DNA from: Zhenhengia yiwuensis
GTDB lineage: Bacteria; Bacillota; Clostridia; Lachnospirales; Cellulosilyticaceae
Assembly (NCBI RefSeq): GCF_014384995.1
Contig: NZ_JACRSY010000027.1
Span: forward strand, 1-44,462
Direction: 5' to 3'
DNA: 44,462 nucleotides
Shown: piece by piece, positions 1-8,923 of the stretch
Layout of the letters: each line of letters opens with the position of its first letter
Numbering within the stretch: position 1 is the stretch's first letter
Notes under the pieces: generated by a model
The model's input: the letters and a program-made list of their open reading frames with translations, nothing else
What the model was told of the DNA's origin: nothing
The model's database searches: none
Program-made: the position numbers and the translations under genes

Positions 1-75
1 AGGAAGACCACTTTTACGACACTCCATAATACGTGATGTCCAAAGATTTATTTTTTCTTGACTGGTCTTTCTCAA
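1..75 (-). CDS. IS66-type TnpA-like accessory protein, N-terminal end, runs off the window
   Basis: Reading the minus strand from a TTG at 75-73 gives 25 codons without a stop up to the window edge. An AAGGAGGT ribosome binding site lies seven bases upstream. The peptide contains NLWTSRIMECRKSGLP, which resembles the opening of IS66-family accessory TnpA proteins (a Trp, a basic I-x-x-C/F-R-x-S-G-L stretch). Only the beginning is visible, so whether the element is intact cannot be judged. Family call is from memory of the motif and is moderate. Confidence 0.45.
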   Translation of the reverse strand, partial: MRKTSQEKINLWTSRIMECRKSGLP

Positions 76-115
76 TAAGAGTACCTCCTTATTTCAAATA
101 GAGTTAGAGTAAAAG

Positions 116-142
116 ACTCCAAAACAATGAATGTCTTGGAGT
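116..142. repeat. Small hairpin (ACTCCAA / TTGGAGT)
   Basis: A 7-bp perfect inverted repeat separated by about 12 bases. It lies upstream of the minus-strand IS66-like start. It could be part of an element end or a weak terminator; no T-run follows. The rest of 143-340 shows nothing I recognise. Confidence 0.3.
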
Positions 143-342
143 AATTATCTCATTAATAAGGAAGTATGGAAATATACTCAGTTATTAACCGCTTACTTTA
201 GATGAAGCTTAATAAGTAAATCTTTATCAAACAACTTTAACACTTCCTTCACTCTCCATACCTATAGGATATGGATTATTTTATTGCACTCGTGTAAAGT
301 TTTCAACTGCACTGACTGTCAACTATTACGTTACCATATACA

Positions 343-486
343 TTTATTCAGGATGCAAAATACGAAACTCCTGAACAAGCTCAAAAAGATATCTTTAAAT
401 ATATTGAAATGTATTCTAACACAAAGTGAACTCATTCTGCTCTTGGGTATATTTCACCTGCACAATTTGAAGCATTAAATTCATAA
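343..486 (+). pseudogene. IS3-family transposase (OrfB), C-terminal remnant
   Basis: The frame ending at the TAA at 484-486 reads through a typical IS3/IS150 integrase tail: a Y-I-E-M-Y segment, then THSALGYISPAQFEALNS. A TGA interrupts it just before THSALG, where the intact copy at the right end of the window has CGA (Arg). This is a dead 3' fragment. The same tail, intact, lies on the minus strand at 44385-44462. Confidence 0.75.
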
Positions 487-527
487 AATCAACTTAACTT
501 TGTAGCTACTTTTTATTGACAACTCCA
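409..527. repeat. Left copy of a 119-bp terminal inverted repeat (IS3 3' end)
   Basis: The sequence aligns without gaps to the reverse complement of 44344-44462, with only scattered mismatches. It covers the transposase tail plus the non-coding element end that finishes in TTGACAACTCCA. The two copies are inverted and their 3' ends point inward, about 43.8 kb apart. Confidence 0.85.
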
Positions 528-703
528 ATAGATTCTTTTTATAAAAGTCTATCTTGTAGGGGATATTTTATACTGACTTAGTAACTACATTTTTATAGCA
601 CAAAAAGAACTTCTAAATATCTACCTCTAACATTGGATGTCAATAATGATTTGTATGAGTAAAAATGTTTTGGTATTTTAAAGTGATTAAATAATACAAA
701 AAC

Positions 704-732
704 TTGACATAATTTAAAAATAAACTTAAAAT
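704..732 (+). promoter_or_regulatory. Predicted sigma-A promoter upstream of accA
   Basis: TTGACA at 704-709, a 17-base spacer, and TAAAAT at 727-732 form a near-consensus vegetative promoter. It would start transcription near 739 and read into the carboxylase gene beginning near 868. A second TATAAT at about 796 has no convincing -35. Bases 528-700 and 733-860 show no gene. Confidence 0.6.
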
Positions 733-867
733 AAAATTTATTATGTAAAAATGATAATAATTTATTTTGTTTTTTGATTGCAATTATTTGGACATATAAT
801 GCATGAGAGGGATTATAAGGTGAGATATATAATACAGAATATAGATATAAAAGGCAAAGGATGAGAG

Positions 868-920
868 ATGGATTATTTAATGAATGAAACAAGAAGCGAT
901 GTGCAGATATTAAAAAAAAA
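868..920 (+). other. N-terminal segment of accA in a shifted frame, ending in an A9 slippery run
   Basis: An ATG at 868 follows AAAGGA and opens MDYLMNETRSDVQILKKK. This frame stops at 940. Moving back one base inside the A9 run at 912-920 joins it to a frame that continues into the carboxylase through a stretch containing LQQEWDKVMLARN, which matches the W-x-x-V-x-L-A-R entry of AccA. The joined protein would be about 313 residues, the usual AccA length. The in-frame heptamer A-AAA-AAG is a known -1 slippage type. Alternatives are a one-base indel mutation or a sequencing error in the homopolymer. Confidence 0.6.
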
Positions 921-989
921 GAGGTACATGAAAAAAGAATAAGCTTAGAAAGTAAATCCCATAACTTACAACAAGAATGGGATAAAGTA

Positions 990-1808
990 ATGCTTGCACG
1001 CAATTTAGGAAGACCTAAGGGAAGGTACTATATTGAAAATATATTTAATAATTTTATAGAATTACATGGAGATAGGTACTATGCAGATGATGAAACAATA
1101 ATAGGGGGGATTGGAAAAATAGGAGAACATACAGTTACATTTATTGTACAGAATAAGGGAACTAATTTGCAAGAAAATATAAAAAGACATTTTGGAATGT
1201 CTTATCCAGAAAGCTATCGTAAGGCAAATAGGCTAATGAAACAAGCAGAAAAGTTTAGGCGTCCAATTGTTTGCTTAATTGATACACCGGGGGCGTATTG
1301 TGGAGTAGAGGCAGAAGTAAGGGGACAAAGTGAGGCTATTGCAAGCACTCTTAAACAAATGTTTTGTTTAAGAGTGCCGATTATCTCGGGAATCATAGGA
1401 GAAGGCGCAGGAAGTGGTGCATTAACACTAGCTATTGCTGATAGAGTATTTATGCAACAAAATGCTATTTATAGTATACTTTCACCTGAGGCATTTGCAA
1501 GTATATTATGGAAGGATGTAAATCGAAAGAATGAAGCCTTAGCAAAGATGAAAGTAACAGCAAAAGAGTTATTAGAAGATAATATCATTGATGATATATT
1601 ATTAGAGCCTAACGGTGGGGCACATAAAGATCCAGAAGGAGCTGCCAGTATTCTTCAACAATATATTATAACACAATTAAACATTTTGAAGCAGCAGTCA
1701 CCTGACAAATTAATTGAAAATAGATATAATCGTTACAGAGTATATGGACTATATAGGGAGGAGATTAAATGTGAAGAAGTAAAAGGTATGTGGTCTAGAA
1801 AAAGATGA
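990..1808 (+). CDS. accA: Acetyl-CoA carboxylase carboxyltransferase, alpha subunit
   Basis: AccA pairs with AccD to transfer the carboxyl group from biotin to acetyl-CoA and make malonyl-CoA in the cytoplasm. Family hallmarks are clear: ELHGDRYYADD, GGIGKIG, FGMSYPESYRKA, the DTPGAY oxyanion region, GEGAGSGALTLAIADRV, and NAIYSILSPEAFASILWK. Counted from the ATG at 990 it is 272 residues, about 40 short. The missing part is present upstream in another frame (see 868-920), so this ATG is probably internal. No accB, accC or accD lies beside it, but an accC fragment survives at 42713-43215. It may have fed malonyl-CoA to the PKS. The residues look conserved, so the gene may still be functional if the frame is restored. 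Confidence 0.9.
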   Translation: MLARNLGRPKGRYYIENIFNNFIELHGDRYYADDETIIGGIGKIGEHTVTFIVQNKGTNLQENIKRHFGMSYPESYRKANRLMKQAEKFRRPIVCLIDTPGAYCGVEAEVRGQSEAIASTLKQMFCLRVPIISGIIGEGAGSGALTLAIADRVFMQQNAIYSILSPEAFASILWKDVNRKNEALAKMKVTAKELLEDNIIDDILLEPNGGAHKDPEGAASILQQYIITQLNILKQQSPDKLIENRYNRYRVYGLYREEIKCEEVKGMWSRKR

Positions 1809-1854
1809 GAGAGTATTAAGAAAAATATGAAAATTAAAACCCATTAATGGCTTT

Positions 1855-1876
1855 CTATGATAAAATAAAATCATAG
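1855..1876. repeat. Inverted repeat CTATGAT / ATCATAG
   Basis: A 7-bp stem with an 8-base AT loop sits between accA and the IS256 remnant, directly before an AGGAGG. It may be part of the IS256 end or a hairpin that covers the transposase ribosome binding site. No T-run follows, so a terminator role is not supported. Confidence 0.35.
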
Positions 1877-1889
1877 GAGGCTATTTTTA

Positions 1890-2159
1890 ATGGAAAAATG
1901 GGTGAAGGTAAGAAAAATATTATTGAGTGAACACTATGTTTGTAATATTTATTGTATTCAAAATAAAATTAAAAATTTATTGTGAGGTACCATTTAGAAT
2001 ATGATGGGAGTAGAGATAAATTATCATCTAGGTTGTGAAAACTACAAACGTTCTGCTAGTACTAATGCACATAATCGTCATAAGCCAAAGGCTTTTAGGA
2101 GTAGGTATGGTGAGTTTCAAGTTGAAGTTCATTAAGATCGTGAAAGTTCTTTCAGTTAA
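1890..2159 (+). pseudogene. IS256-family transposase, N-terminal remnant
   Basis: From an ATG at 1890 behind AGGAGG, one frame reads MEKWVKVRKILLSEH, later an N-M-M-G-V-E-I-N-Y-H-L-G block and KPKAFRSRYGEFQVEV followed by DRESSF. These match the start of mutator-type IS256 transposases. Stops fall at 1983 (TGA), 1995 (TAG), 2133 (TAA) and 2157 (TAA). The TAG and the first TAA stand where Gln is normal. Nothing of the catalytic DDE region follows. Confidence 0.7.
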
Positions 2160-2287
2160 TCTTTTTTAGTCCATCTTTGATAACTTCTCCTTATAATACC
2201 TAATACTTTACATGAGGGTTCTAATTGTGCACCATTTCTTCTAGCTTTATCAATAAGTTTAATAGAGTACTTGCAATATGATAAATT
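2156..2287 (-). pseudogene. IS3-family transposase helix-turn-helix fragment
   Basis: On the minus strand a short frame ending at 2156 reads KLIDKARRNGAQ, then PSCKVLGI and SYQRWTKK. This is the N-terminal helix-turn-helix pattern of some IS3-type OrfB proteins (L-I-x-x-A-x-x-x-G-A, C-x-V-L-G, R-W). Nothing else of that element is adjacent. 2290-2600 is AT-rich with no recognisable gene. Confidence 0.5.
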
Positions 2288-2639
2288 GTTTTGAATTGAT
2301 TTATATTGACAAGTATAATTTTATGTTATTTAATATTAAGGTATAGTTTGATAAATTTAAATTTAACTATATATTTCATTTTAATTAATTTATAGAAATT
2401 TATTTTAATTTTATGGCAGATAAATTATAAATAGTATTACTATTACTTAATAGGAGGTGCATAGAGTATAAGAAAGAAGAAGTTTTTATGTGACTTTATT
2501 AATACAGATATTAATCGTTAAGAGGTTTTGAACAGTTACTTTAGAAACTGCACTAAATATAAAACTTTTAATTAGAGTGTTACAGGTAAAATGGAGAGAG
2601 GCTACTTACAGTGCCCTTTGTCAAAACAGCCTAAATCAT

Positions 2640-3545
2640 TTCCTGTCGAACCATATCTTACTACTATTATAATAGAAGTAAGGGTATTTCCCTCTTTTAG
2701 GTATGACGAATAGACCTACATTGAGATGCCACCCTATTACCATAATAAACCTCATAGGTTGTCTTATAACTGTGGCTTTGGTGAGGGTGTTCTTCATTAT
2801 AAATCTATTAATTCTTACAAGGAGTTCCCTTGGGATTTGATGATGGTAGATGGAGTTTTCATTATACATCAATATTCTAAAGAATCTTTTAATTATGATA
2901 TTATCTGCTCTTCTTCTTTTTCCATCCATGCTGATTTTAATGCTATGATGGTTTAAAAGATTGATGTACTCAGGGTTTGTAGATTAACTACCTTGATCAC
3001 TGTTCATAATTTTAGGGGGGCATATTTAGTACTAGTTTTTTTACACAATCTACTACAGACTCGACTTGTAAGGTATCAGAAACAACTATATAGTGAGAAT
3101 GCCTATCAATGATAGCAGTAAGATGCATAAAGCTTTTGCCCATTAGAATATAGGTGATATCAATGGTAAGGTGATGTAAGAGATAAGGATGAACTTTGTA
3201 CTATTTATTAGGCAGTGATCGATTAAGGTTTTGGATAGATGGCATAAATTCTTAATTCCTGCATATAAAGTCTGACAAGCTTTCTAGCTATAAAGTAACC
3301 TTGTGTAATAAGGGGTGCTGAATTTTTTTATTCCCTAAGGTGGAGGACCGATATGAATACGGTCAATCGTATTATAAAATTGATCGCTTTTTTTTCTTAT
3401 GGACAACCTTTTCTTTCTAAAAAGAAGCCTCTTTTTATTAGAAAATGCATTTGATACATTGACTAAAAACTCTTTCTTCCAGTTACGAAGCATATTTGGA
3501 GCGATTTCATGCTCATAGGCAATCTTCTATTGATTTATGTGATAT
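2640..3545 (-). mobile_element. Decayed IS3-family element (orfA and orfB remnants)
   Basis: Read on the minus strand, 3545-3330 gives an OrfA-like stretch (YEHEIAPNMLRNWKKEFL, then a run of basic residues). 3330-2640 gives OrfB pieces: HPYLLHHLTIDITYI, then GKSFMHLTAIIDRHSHYIV with the DDE aspartate, VVDCVKKLVL, and MDGKRRRADNIIIKRFFR with the final catalytic region. A frameshift separates this from SHSYKTTYEVYYG, the usual H-x-x-L-x-Y-x-T-P tail. Multiple stops show it is dead. It separates accA from the 3594 gene. Confidence 0.7.
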
Positions 3546-3593
3546 AAAGATAGAGATTGTATCTGTTGTATAGAAATTAATAGAGGTGAAAAG

Positions 3594-4691
3594 ATGAATA
3601 GATTAGAACAAAGTTATCATTATGATGAAGATGGTGAAATAGATGAATTTTGTACATTGTTAGATTGTGCTGAACAAATCCTGTATTTTGCATTAAAAGA
3701 ATATAAGGAAGAATATAAGGTAGATTATAAAAAGTTTTTTTGTCAAGATATAAATTTACGGCTAGAAGAAACCCAAAAAATTAGTTTACATTTTAATAAA
3801 GATTATGGAGATGATAATCCATTTTTTATAGAGAAAAAAATAGAGGTAGATCAAGAAAATGTATTTTTAAAATTAAAAGAGGAAATAGATAGAGGCAGTT
3901 TAATAGTAATCAGAACAATGATTGATATGCTACCACATTATGAAGCTTATAAGCCTGATATAATAGGAACAAGAGATGGACATTTCTTTTTGATAGTAGG
4001 GTACGATGAAAATAAATTCTTTTATGTAGATAGCCCGTTTATGTTAAAGGAAAGCTGTTGTATAAAATTAGAAAACAATAAGGCAATTGGTATAGTAGAA
4101 GAGGATGTTCTAGCAAAGGCTTTTGCTGTTTTGTGTGAGGCTAGCACTCTTTCCGTACAATCAGAACATCTATTAGATTGGAATATGGAAGATAGAATAG
4201 AACTCATATTAAACAGAATTGTAGAAAATTATTATTTAGAACCCCAGATAAATACTGATAATAGTACAAATAGACAAAAATATATAGGTAGAAGTGCACT
4301 TGAGCGAATTTTAGAATACTCTCAGTCTGAGCAACCAGTAGAAGTTTTATCATTAATATTAAAAGATTTTTACTTTACACATTTAATGTTAGCTAAAAGA
4401 AAGATATTAAGGATGTGCTTAATGGATGAAAAGAAATATTCTCAGTGCAATACTACAGAAAAGTTAATAGGATACATAGATCAAAGCATAAGAGAATGGG
4501 ATAAGTTTAAATTGGTATTAGTCAAGAATTTGCATGTACCGAATAAAAACTTAAAACAGATAGTTTCAGATAAGGTCAATAAGCTTATAACAATAGAAGA
4601 TAGCATAGTTAAGGAGATTCGTGAACTTATTAGTGAATCCAAACAAAATAGCTATACCAATAAAGACGTTTTAGTAAAAAATTATTACTAA
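3594..4691 (+). CDS. Free-standing BtrH/C39-like protein, possible acyl transferase
   Basis: The 365-residue protein starts at an ATG behind GAGGTG. Residues 100-180 carry a C39-peptidase-like core: a LKEEIDRGSLIVIRT strand, then GTRDGHFFLIVGYDENKFFY with His130, then VDSP. An early Cys (Cys20 or Cys25, in F-C-T-L-L-D-C-A) is a candidate nucleophile. The same pattern, better conserved, forms the last 290 residues of the PKS at 27318. BtrH of butirosin biosynthesis uses this fold to move an acyl chain from an ACP onto an amine; other relatives are proteases. The last 150 residues are helical with no known motif. There is no signal peptide. Role in the pathway is inferred from the shared fold only. 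Confidence 0.55.
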   Translation: MNRLEQSYHYDEDGEIDEFCTLLDCAEQILYFALKEYKEEYKVDYKKFFCQDINLRLEETQKISLHFNKDYGDDNPFFIEKKIEVDQENVFLKLKEEIDRGSLIVIRTMIDMLPHYEAYKPDIIGTRDGHFFLIVGYDENKFFYVDSPFMLKESCCIKLENNKAIGIVEEDVLAKAFAVLCEASTLSVQSEHLLDWNMEDRIELILNRIVENYYLEPQINTDNSTNRQKYIGRSALERILEYSQSEQPVEVLSLILKDFYFTHLMLAKRKILRMCLMDEKKYSQCNTTEKLIGYIDQSIREWDKFKLVLVKNLHVPNKNLKQIVSDKVNKLITIEDSIVKEIRELISESKQNSYTNKDVLVKNYY

Positions 4692-4695
4692 AACG

Positions 4696-4758
4696 AGTGA
4701 ATACAAGGATAATAGATTGAAAATTAGACATTTAATCTAAGTTATTCACAAGTTTTTA
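4696..4758 (+). terminator. Possible factor-independent terminator after the 3594 gene
   Basis: GTGAATA at 4696 and TATTCAC near 4743 bracket an inner TAGATT / AATCTA pair, giving a long imperfect AT-rich stem. AAGTTTTTA follows. It lies five bases after the stop of the 3594 gene. The low GC content of the stem makes it a weak candidate. Confidence 0.35.
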
Positions 4759-4867
4759 TTGATACCCTATATAAGGGGGGGATTAGTTAATGAGCTGCTC
4801 TTGGTAGGTGTAAAGAAGTCCCTTTGTATTAGTGTTAAGTTACTCAAACCTAAAAAGGAGACTTTTT

Positions 4868-5395
4868 ATGATTAGTTTGTTACAAGGATACCTTAATTTC
4901 AACTTTAAAATACAATTTAATTTTGGAGGTGGAGAGTTAACTTCTGATGCAAGGACTTTAGTATATATGAATTTGAACATAAGCTTGGATTTTTACCGTG
5001 TCTGAAAGATAACCTCCATATTGAAGATGATGATTATGATAATAGGATTTGCCGTAGTCAGTCTATTATCATTCAGAAAATCTATCAAATGTTGATAGGT
5101 TATTATCTTAGTGATGACTATGCCGATACTTTAAGATATGAATCGTTATTTACCGGATTTGGAAGTGTAGTCCGGAATTTCAGCAAACATATTATCTAGA
5201 CTTAACATATGATTGAGTGATGATACAGTTGAGAAATTAGAAGTAACATGTAAAATCTTACAAGAATGCATTCGCACTTATGAAAAGCTAGAGTCTATGG
5301 TTTTAGAGTTAGATTCTAACTGTTTTGATACTTATGGGAATTAAGAAAAAACAGGTTTTAATTATTATTACACTACTTTACAAGAAAACTAGCTA
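4868..5395 (+). pseudogene. IS1380-family transposase, 5' part
   Basis: An ATG at 4868 behind AAAGGAGA opens MISLLQGYLNF, then FNFGGGELTSDA. After a one-base shift near 4970 the frame continues with EFEHKLGFLPCLKDN, NRICRSQSIIIQKIYQMLIG, YYLSDDYADTLRYE, and, again shifted, CFDTYGNQEKTGFNYYY. These are IS1380 signatures (L-T-S-x-A-G, DDAD-x-L-R, the D-x-x-D/TYG-x-Q-E region). Similarity ends at about 5395, where a minus-strand element begins. Confidence 0.75.
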
Positions 5396-5419
5396 GCAAT
5401 ATCCTCTGAATCTAAGTAT

Positions 5420-6490
5420 TCTCGGAGTGAAGAAAATACTATAGCATTTTTCCTAAGTTGTAGTGTTTTCAATAAACCGTTCATCAATTAATTCATTATG
5501 TAGTTTTGCACTAAAACTATACTTTGTTTCTTGTAGGTTTTGAAAATGGTATTCACTAAAACTACTATATATAAATGGGAGTAAGATGGTTAGTGTATAG
5601 GTAGGCCCTACTGAATGAGCATACTTTTCTAAATCTACTTCTTGTGATTCTATTACTGTAAAAATTCTTAGAACCTCTAGTGGAATTAAAATATAATCTC
5701 ACAAATTCAAAAGATGTTGTATTGGGTGTTGCATAAATTGCATAAGAGTTGTTAGGTATTGTACTGTTGACTCTAATAGATTTTCAGATAAACATTCTTC
5801 ACTAAAGCTAAGTTTTTTTGTAATCTACTTTATCGCTCTTTTTATGGGGCAACCTTTCTTACCAATAGGAGTTTGTGATAATTCATAGGTATCATATCTA
5901 CTTTTGAAGCCCCTATAAGTTCAACAAAATCAAAGGCAAGAATACGTGACAAAAATGGCTTTTTTGTATACCATGCATCACATAATACAATAACTTAGTA
6001 ATCTTTAAGTTGAGGTGTTATTTCTTCTATTAACTCAGTGGTTAGTTCGAGTTTAGCCTTTGACTTGGCGTAGAGCTTGCAATTTATAAGAATGTTGACG
6101 TATTTGATAGATTCATTAATAAGTCGGGGTAATCCTATAGTCAATGAGAGAAAACAATGTCCATTTTAAAAGATGTGCCACTATAATCTGCATGATCAAA
6201 CAAAGTACCACAACACTCACAGTTCTTTCTAAGCTTAGTTTGTAATGTATTATCCGTCATAAGATATACTATTACCTTATCTTTTACATGAGATTGAATA
6301 AGCGAAAGTGCTTTAGAAACAGTACAGATGGTGATCTTAGAAAAATCCAGATTTTCATTTGCTAAAAAGTAGTAAAGACTATTAAGGCATCCTTCTAAAT
6401 ATTTCTTTATAAACTTTTCATAGATGAACTTAATAGAAAGTAGTTCTTGAAATGAAAGGATTAAGCAGATAAAAATAAGGAATTTATTAA
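5420..6490 (-). pseudogene. IS4-like DDE transposase remnant inserted inside the IS1380 element
   Basis: Reading the minus strand from 6490 down gives FICLILSFQELLS, KYLEGCLNSLYYFLA, KDKVIVYLMTDNTLQT with a probable first catalytic Asp, LFDHADYSGTSFK, LELTTELIEEITPQLKDY, VIVLCDAWYTKKPFL with a second Asp, FDFVELIGA, and later VDLEKYAHSVGPTY. The order matches IS4-like DDE transposases, but several stops and frame changes break it. Flanking IS1380 halves show it landed in that element. Confidence 0.55.
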
Positions 6491-6659
6491 AGTTACGTTT
6501 ATAGAACTTAGAAATTAATTACTTGTAAAGCGGTGTGATCATTATCTCATAACGGGTTATCATCAACTTTTTATATTTGATGCTTTAACAGTAGATATAC
6601 TTAAGGATGTACAGAAATTTGCAAATAATTTTTTGAAAAGTATAATAAAATAATCCAGA

Positions 6660-7110
6660 AATGCAGCTATTATAAAGATGATTCATAGGAAGAGTCTTGT
6701 TAATCTAGAAAAATTTAGTGGTGAAATGGTTATAAGGCACACTTTCATTGTAAGTGACATGATGTTTGAGCTAAAACAAATGCTCGCTCTTTACTTTAAT
6801 TTGGAGAAATTTATTAAAGAAGGTAAAACTGGTTTTGAAGTTAACCACATGAGCAACACAAGTTTTGTAGCAAACAAAAATAAGCTACAGATTTCAATGC
6901 CTGCATACAACTTTAATAACTGGTTTCAAATGCTATGTATGGCAAAAAGATGAATGGAACCGATTCGAACAAAGATTATTAAAGTAGCTGCTATAGAGTT
7001 ATTATACATGCTAGAAAAAGAATATTTAAGCTATATAGTAGCCAACCTTACAAAGAAATATTTGAAAATATCTTAGTTAGGCTAAATACATTACCTCTTC
7101 TAGAGTAGAG
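6660..7110 (+). pseudogene. IS1380-family transposase, 3' part
   Basis: The frame 6678-6953 contains ELKQMLALYFNLEKFIKEGK, FEVNHMSNTSFVANKNKLQI and MPAYNFNNWFQMLC, the conserved C-terminal block of IS1380 transposases (E-x-x-I-K-E-G-K, F-V-x-N, L-A-Y-N-x-x-N-W-F-R). After its stop the family similarity resumes in another frame to about 7110. Together with 4868-5395 it is one transposase split by the nested element. 7111-7220 shows nothing further. Confidence 0.7.
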
Positions 7111-7224
7111 CTGTGAAAAAATAATACAACTTAAAGCTGGAGCTTTCTATGGTGAGGGGAACTTTACATATTTCAAGAGGAAATAGGCATTTAAGTGAAA
7201 TAAAATACCTTATATCAAGCTGAG

Positions 7225-7287
7225 TGATACTGTAAGCTTTAATATAAGTATCAAGATATTTGTATGAGCAATATAGGTTTATTTAAT
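7225..7287 (+). promoter_or_regulatory. Candidate promoter/operator in front of the biosynthetic operon
   Basis: TGATACT at 7225 and AGTATCA at 7248 form a 7-bp inverted repeat with a 16-base gap. It is followed by TTGTAT at about 7259 and TTAATA at about 7282, spaced 17. This would place a start of transcription shortly before the first exporter gene. The boxes are weak and no regulator gene is in the window, so this is only a candidate. Confidence 0.3.
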
Positions 7288-7324
7288 AATAAGTACATTT
7301 TATTTTATGGAGGGAAAAATACAT

Positions 7325-8923
7325 ATGGAACAAAAGAGTTCAAAATCATGGAGGTATTTTTTTAAAGAATTAATATATGCCAATAAGGGGAGTTCTTTTG
7401 GTAGTTCGTTTTTAATTCTTGTTTTATCGATTGTTACCATCATAAAGACAAAAGTAATTGAGAAGCTAATTGATGCAACTTCAGCATTTCTATGGGATGA
7501 TATGATGAAGCAACTTATTGTTCTAATAGCAATTGTTGTAGTTAATATTGTAATTAATTATTGGAAAATTAAGTTGTCTACCTATTTTGGTGCATCGAGC
7601 AGTAACTATATGAAGAACAGCATCTGTTACAAGGTTTTACATAGCAGATATGAAGATATTAGCGCAGAGAACAGAGGAGATATTTTAAAGACAATTAATA
7701 ATGACGTAGAAACAGTAAGTAATTTTTTAAGTAATGATATGACTACCCTGTTATCCCAGTTTGTCTTGTTTTTCGTAGTATTGGGTTACCTCTTTTTTGA
7801 AAATCCTATTATAGGGCTTGTAACTTTTTCCTATACACCTATCGGGATGTATATAACATATCAGATAAACAAACGGATGGGAGCTTATTATCCTAAAATT
7901 GCACAGGCAGAAGGTAATGCAACAGGAGCATTAGAGCAGGTTATTTCGCAGATTGCAGTAGTTAAGAGCTTTAAAATGAATGAACGCCGATTGAATAAGG
8001 TAAAAGAACGGTATATGGATGTACAGGGATTTGGTTTCGCAATTTCTAAATATAATGGTATGATGCAAACAGCCTGTTCAATGGTATATGCTGTGCCTCA
8101 TATTGTATTTTATATTTTTGCAGGCTGGCTTGTACTTCATAATCATCTTACATTAGGTGCAATGGTTTCTATCGATCAGTTATTAGATTATGTGTTAGGA
8201 CCAACAGTATTTTTTCCATTTATTTTAGATGGTTTAAATTATACCAAAGCTGCCATTTCAAGAATACAAGATTTTAGTAAACGGTTAACGCTCGAAGAAG
8301 ATAGTCAGATTGAGTTGATGGAAGGTTCTGAAGTAGCTGTTGAATTAAAGGAAGTATCTTTTGTGTTTGGCGATAAAAAGATTTTCAAGAACTTTAGTTT
8401 GAATGTCGATAAGAATAGTATCACAGTTATTTCGGGAAGGTCAGGGAAAGGAAAGACAACTCTTTTTGATTTAATATCTGGAATCTATCAACCGAACAAA
8501 GGAGAGATAAATGTCAAGGGAAAAGTGTTTAATATGACTCAAGATACTTACATATTTACAGGATCAGTAATGGATAATGTTAGAATTGTAAAACCAGATG
8601 CAAGTGACGAAGAAGTGTTGGATGCATTAGAAAAGGCTTGCGCAAGTGAGTTTTGCAAATGTCTTGCAGAAGGTTATAATACTCAAATTGGCGATGGTAA
8701 TGGAGAATTGTCAGGAGGACAGAAACAAAGAATAGGCCTGGCAAGGGTATTCTTATCAGATGCACAGATACTTCTACTTGATGAGCCTACAAGTTCACTA
8801 GATGAGGAAACAGAGCAGAAAATTATTGAGCAGTTCAATCTGATGTCAAAGCATAAAATTATTTTTATTTCAACACATAGAGATTCTCTATTTAAACTAG
8901 CAGATAGGAGAGTAGAACTATGA
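7325..8923 (+). CDS. ABC exporter half-transporter 1 (membrane plus ATPase)
   Basis: A type IV ABC exporter subunit. About six hydrophobic segments fill residues 1-320 (for example LIVLIAIVVVNIVINYW and LSQFVLFFVVLGYLFF). The nucleotide-binding domain follows: Walker A GRSGKGKTT near residue 370, a Q-loop at NMTQDTYIFTG, signature LSGGQKQR near 461, Walker B ILLLDEPTSSLD near 482, and the H-loop in ISTHRD. The ATG at 7325 is preferred because GGAGGG lies ten bases before it; an in-frame ATG at 7307 overlaps that site. Its stop overlaps the next exporter gene by four bases, so the two are likely translated together as a heterodimer. It probably exports the product and may give self-immunity. 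Confidence 0.93.
   Translation: MEQKSSKSWRYFFKELIYANKGSSFGSSFLILVLSIVTIIKTKVIEKLIDATSAFLWDDMMKQLIVLIAIVVVNIVINYWKIKLSTYFGASSSNYMKNSICYKVLHSRYEDISAENRGDILKTINNDVETVSNFLSNDMTTLLSQFVLFFVVLGYLFFENPIIGLVTFSYTPIGMYITYQINKRMGAYYPKIAQAEGNATGALEQVISQIAVVKSFKMNERRLNKVKERYMDVQGFGFAISKYNGMMQTACSMVYAVPHIVFYIFAGWLVLHNHLTLGAMVSIDQLLDYVLGPTVFFPFILDGLNYTKAAISRIQDFSKRLTLEEDSQIELMEGSEVAVELKEVSFVFGDKKIFKNFSLNVDKNSITVISGRSGKGKTTLFDLISGIYQPNKGEINVKGKVFNMTQDTYIFTGSVMDNVRIVKPDASDEEVLDALEKACASEFCKCLAEGYNTQIGDGNGELSGGQKQRIGLARVFLSDAQILLLDEPTSSLDEETEQKIIEQFNLMSKHKIIFISTHRDSLFKLADRRVEL

Noticed and set aside
284..478. Plus-strand frame of 64 codons
   Set aside because: It is an out-of-frame shadow of the IS3 transposase tail, which is recognisable in the neighbouring frame.
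593..1003. A 136-codon minus-strand frame opposite the accA leader
   Set aside because: It overlaps a near-consensus plus-strand promoter and the start of accA, has a composition typical of AT-rich non-coding DNA, and shows no family motif.
2726..2956. Plus-strand frame of 76 codons
   Set aside because: It lies antisense to the IS3 OrfB remnant that explains the region.
7307..7324. Upstream ATG as start of the first exporter
   Set aside because: It overlaps the GGAGGG that is well placed for the ATG at 7325.
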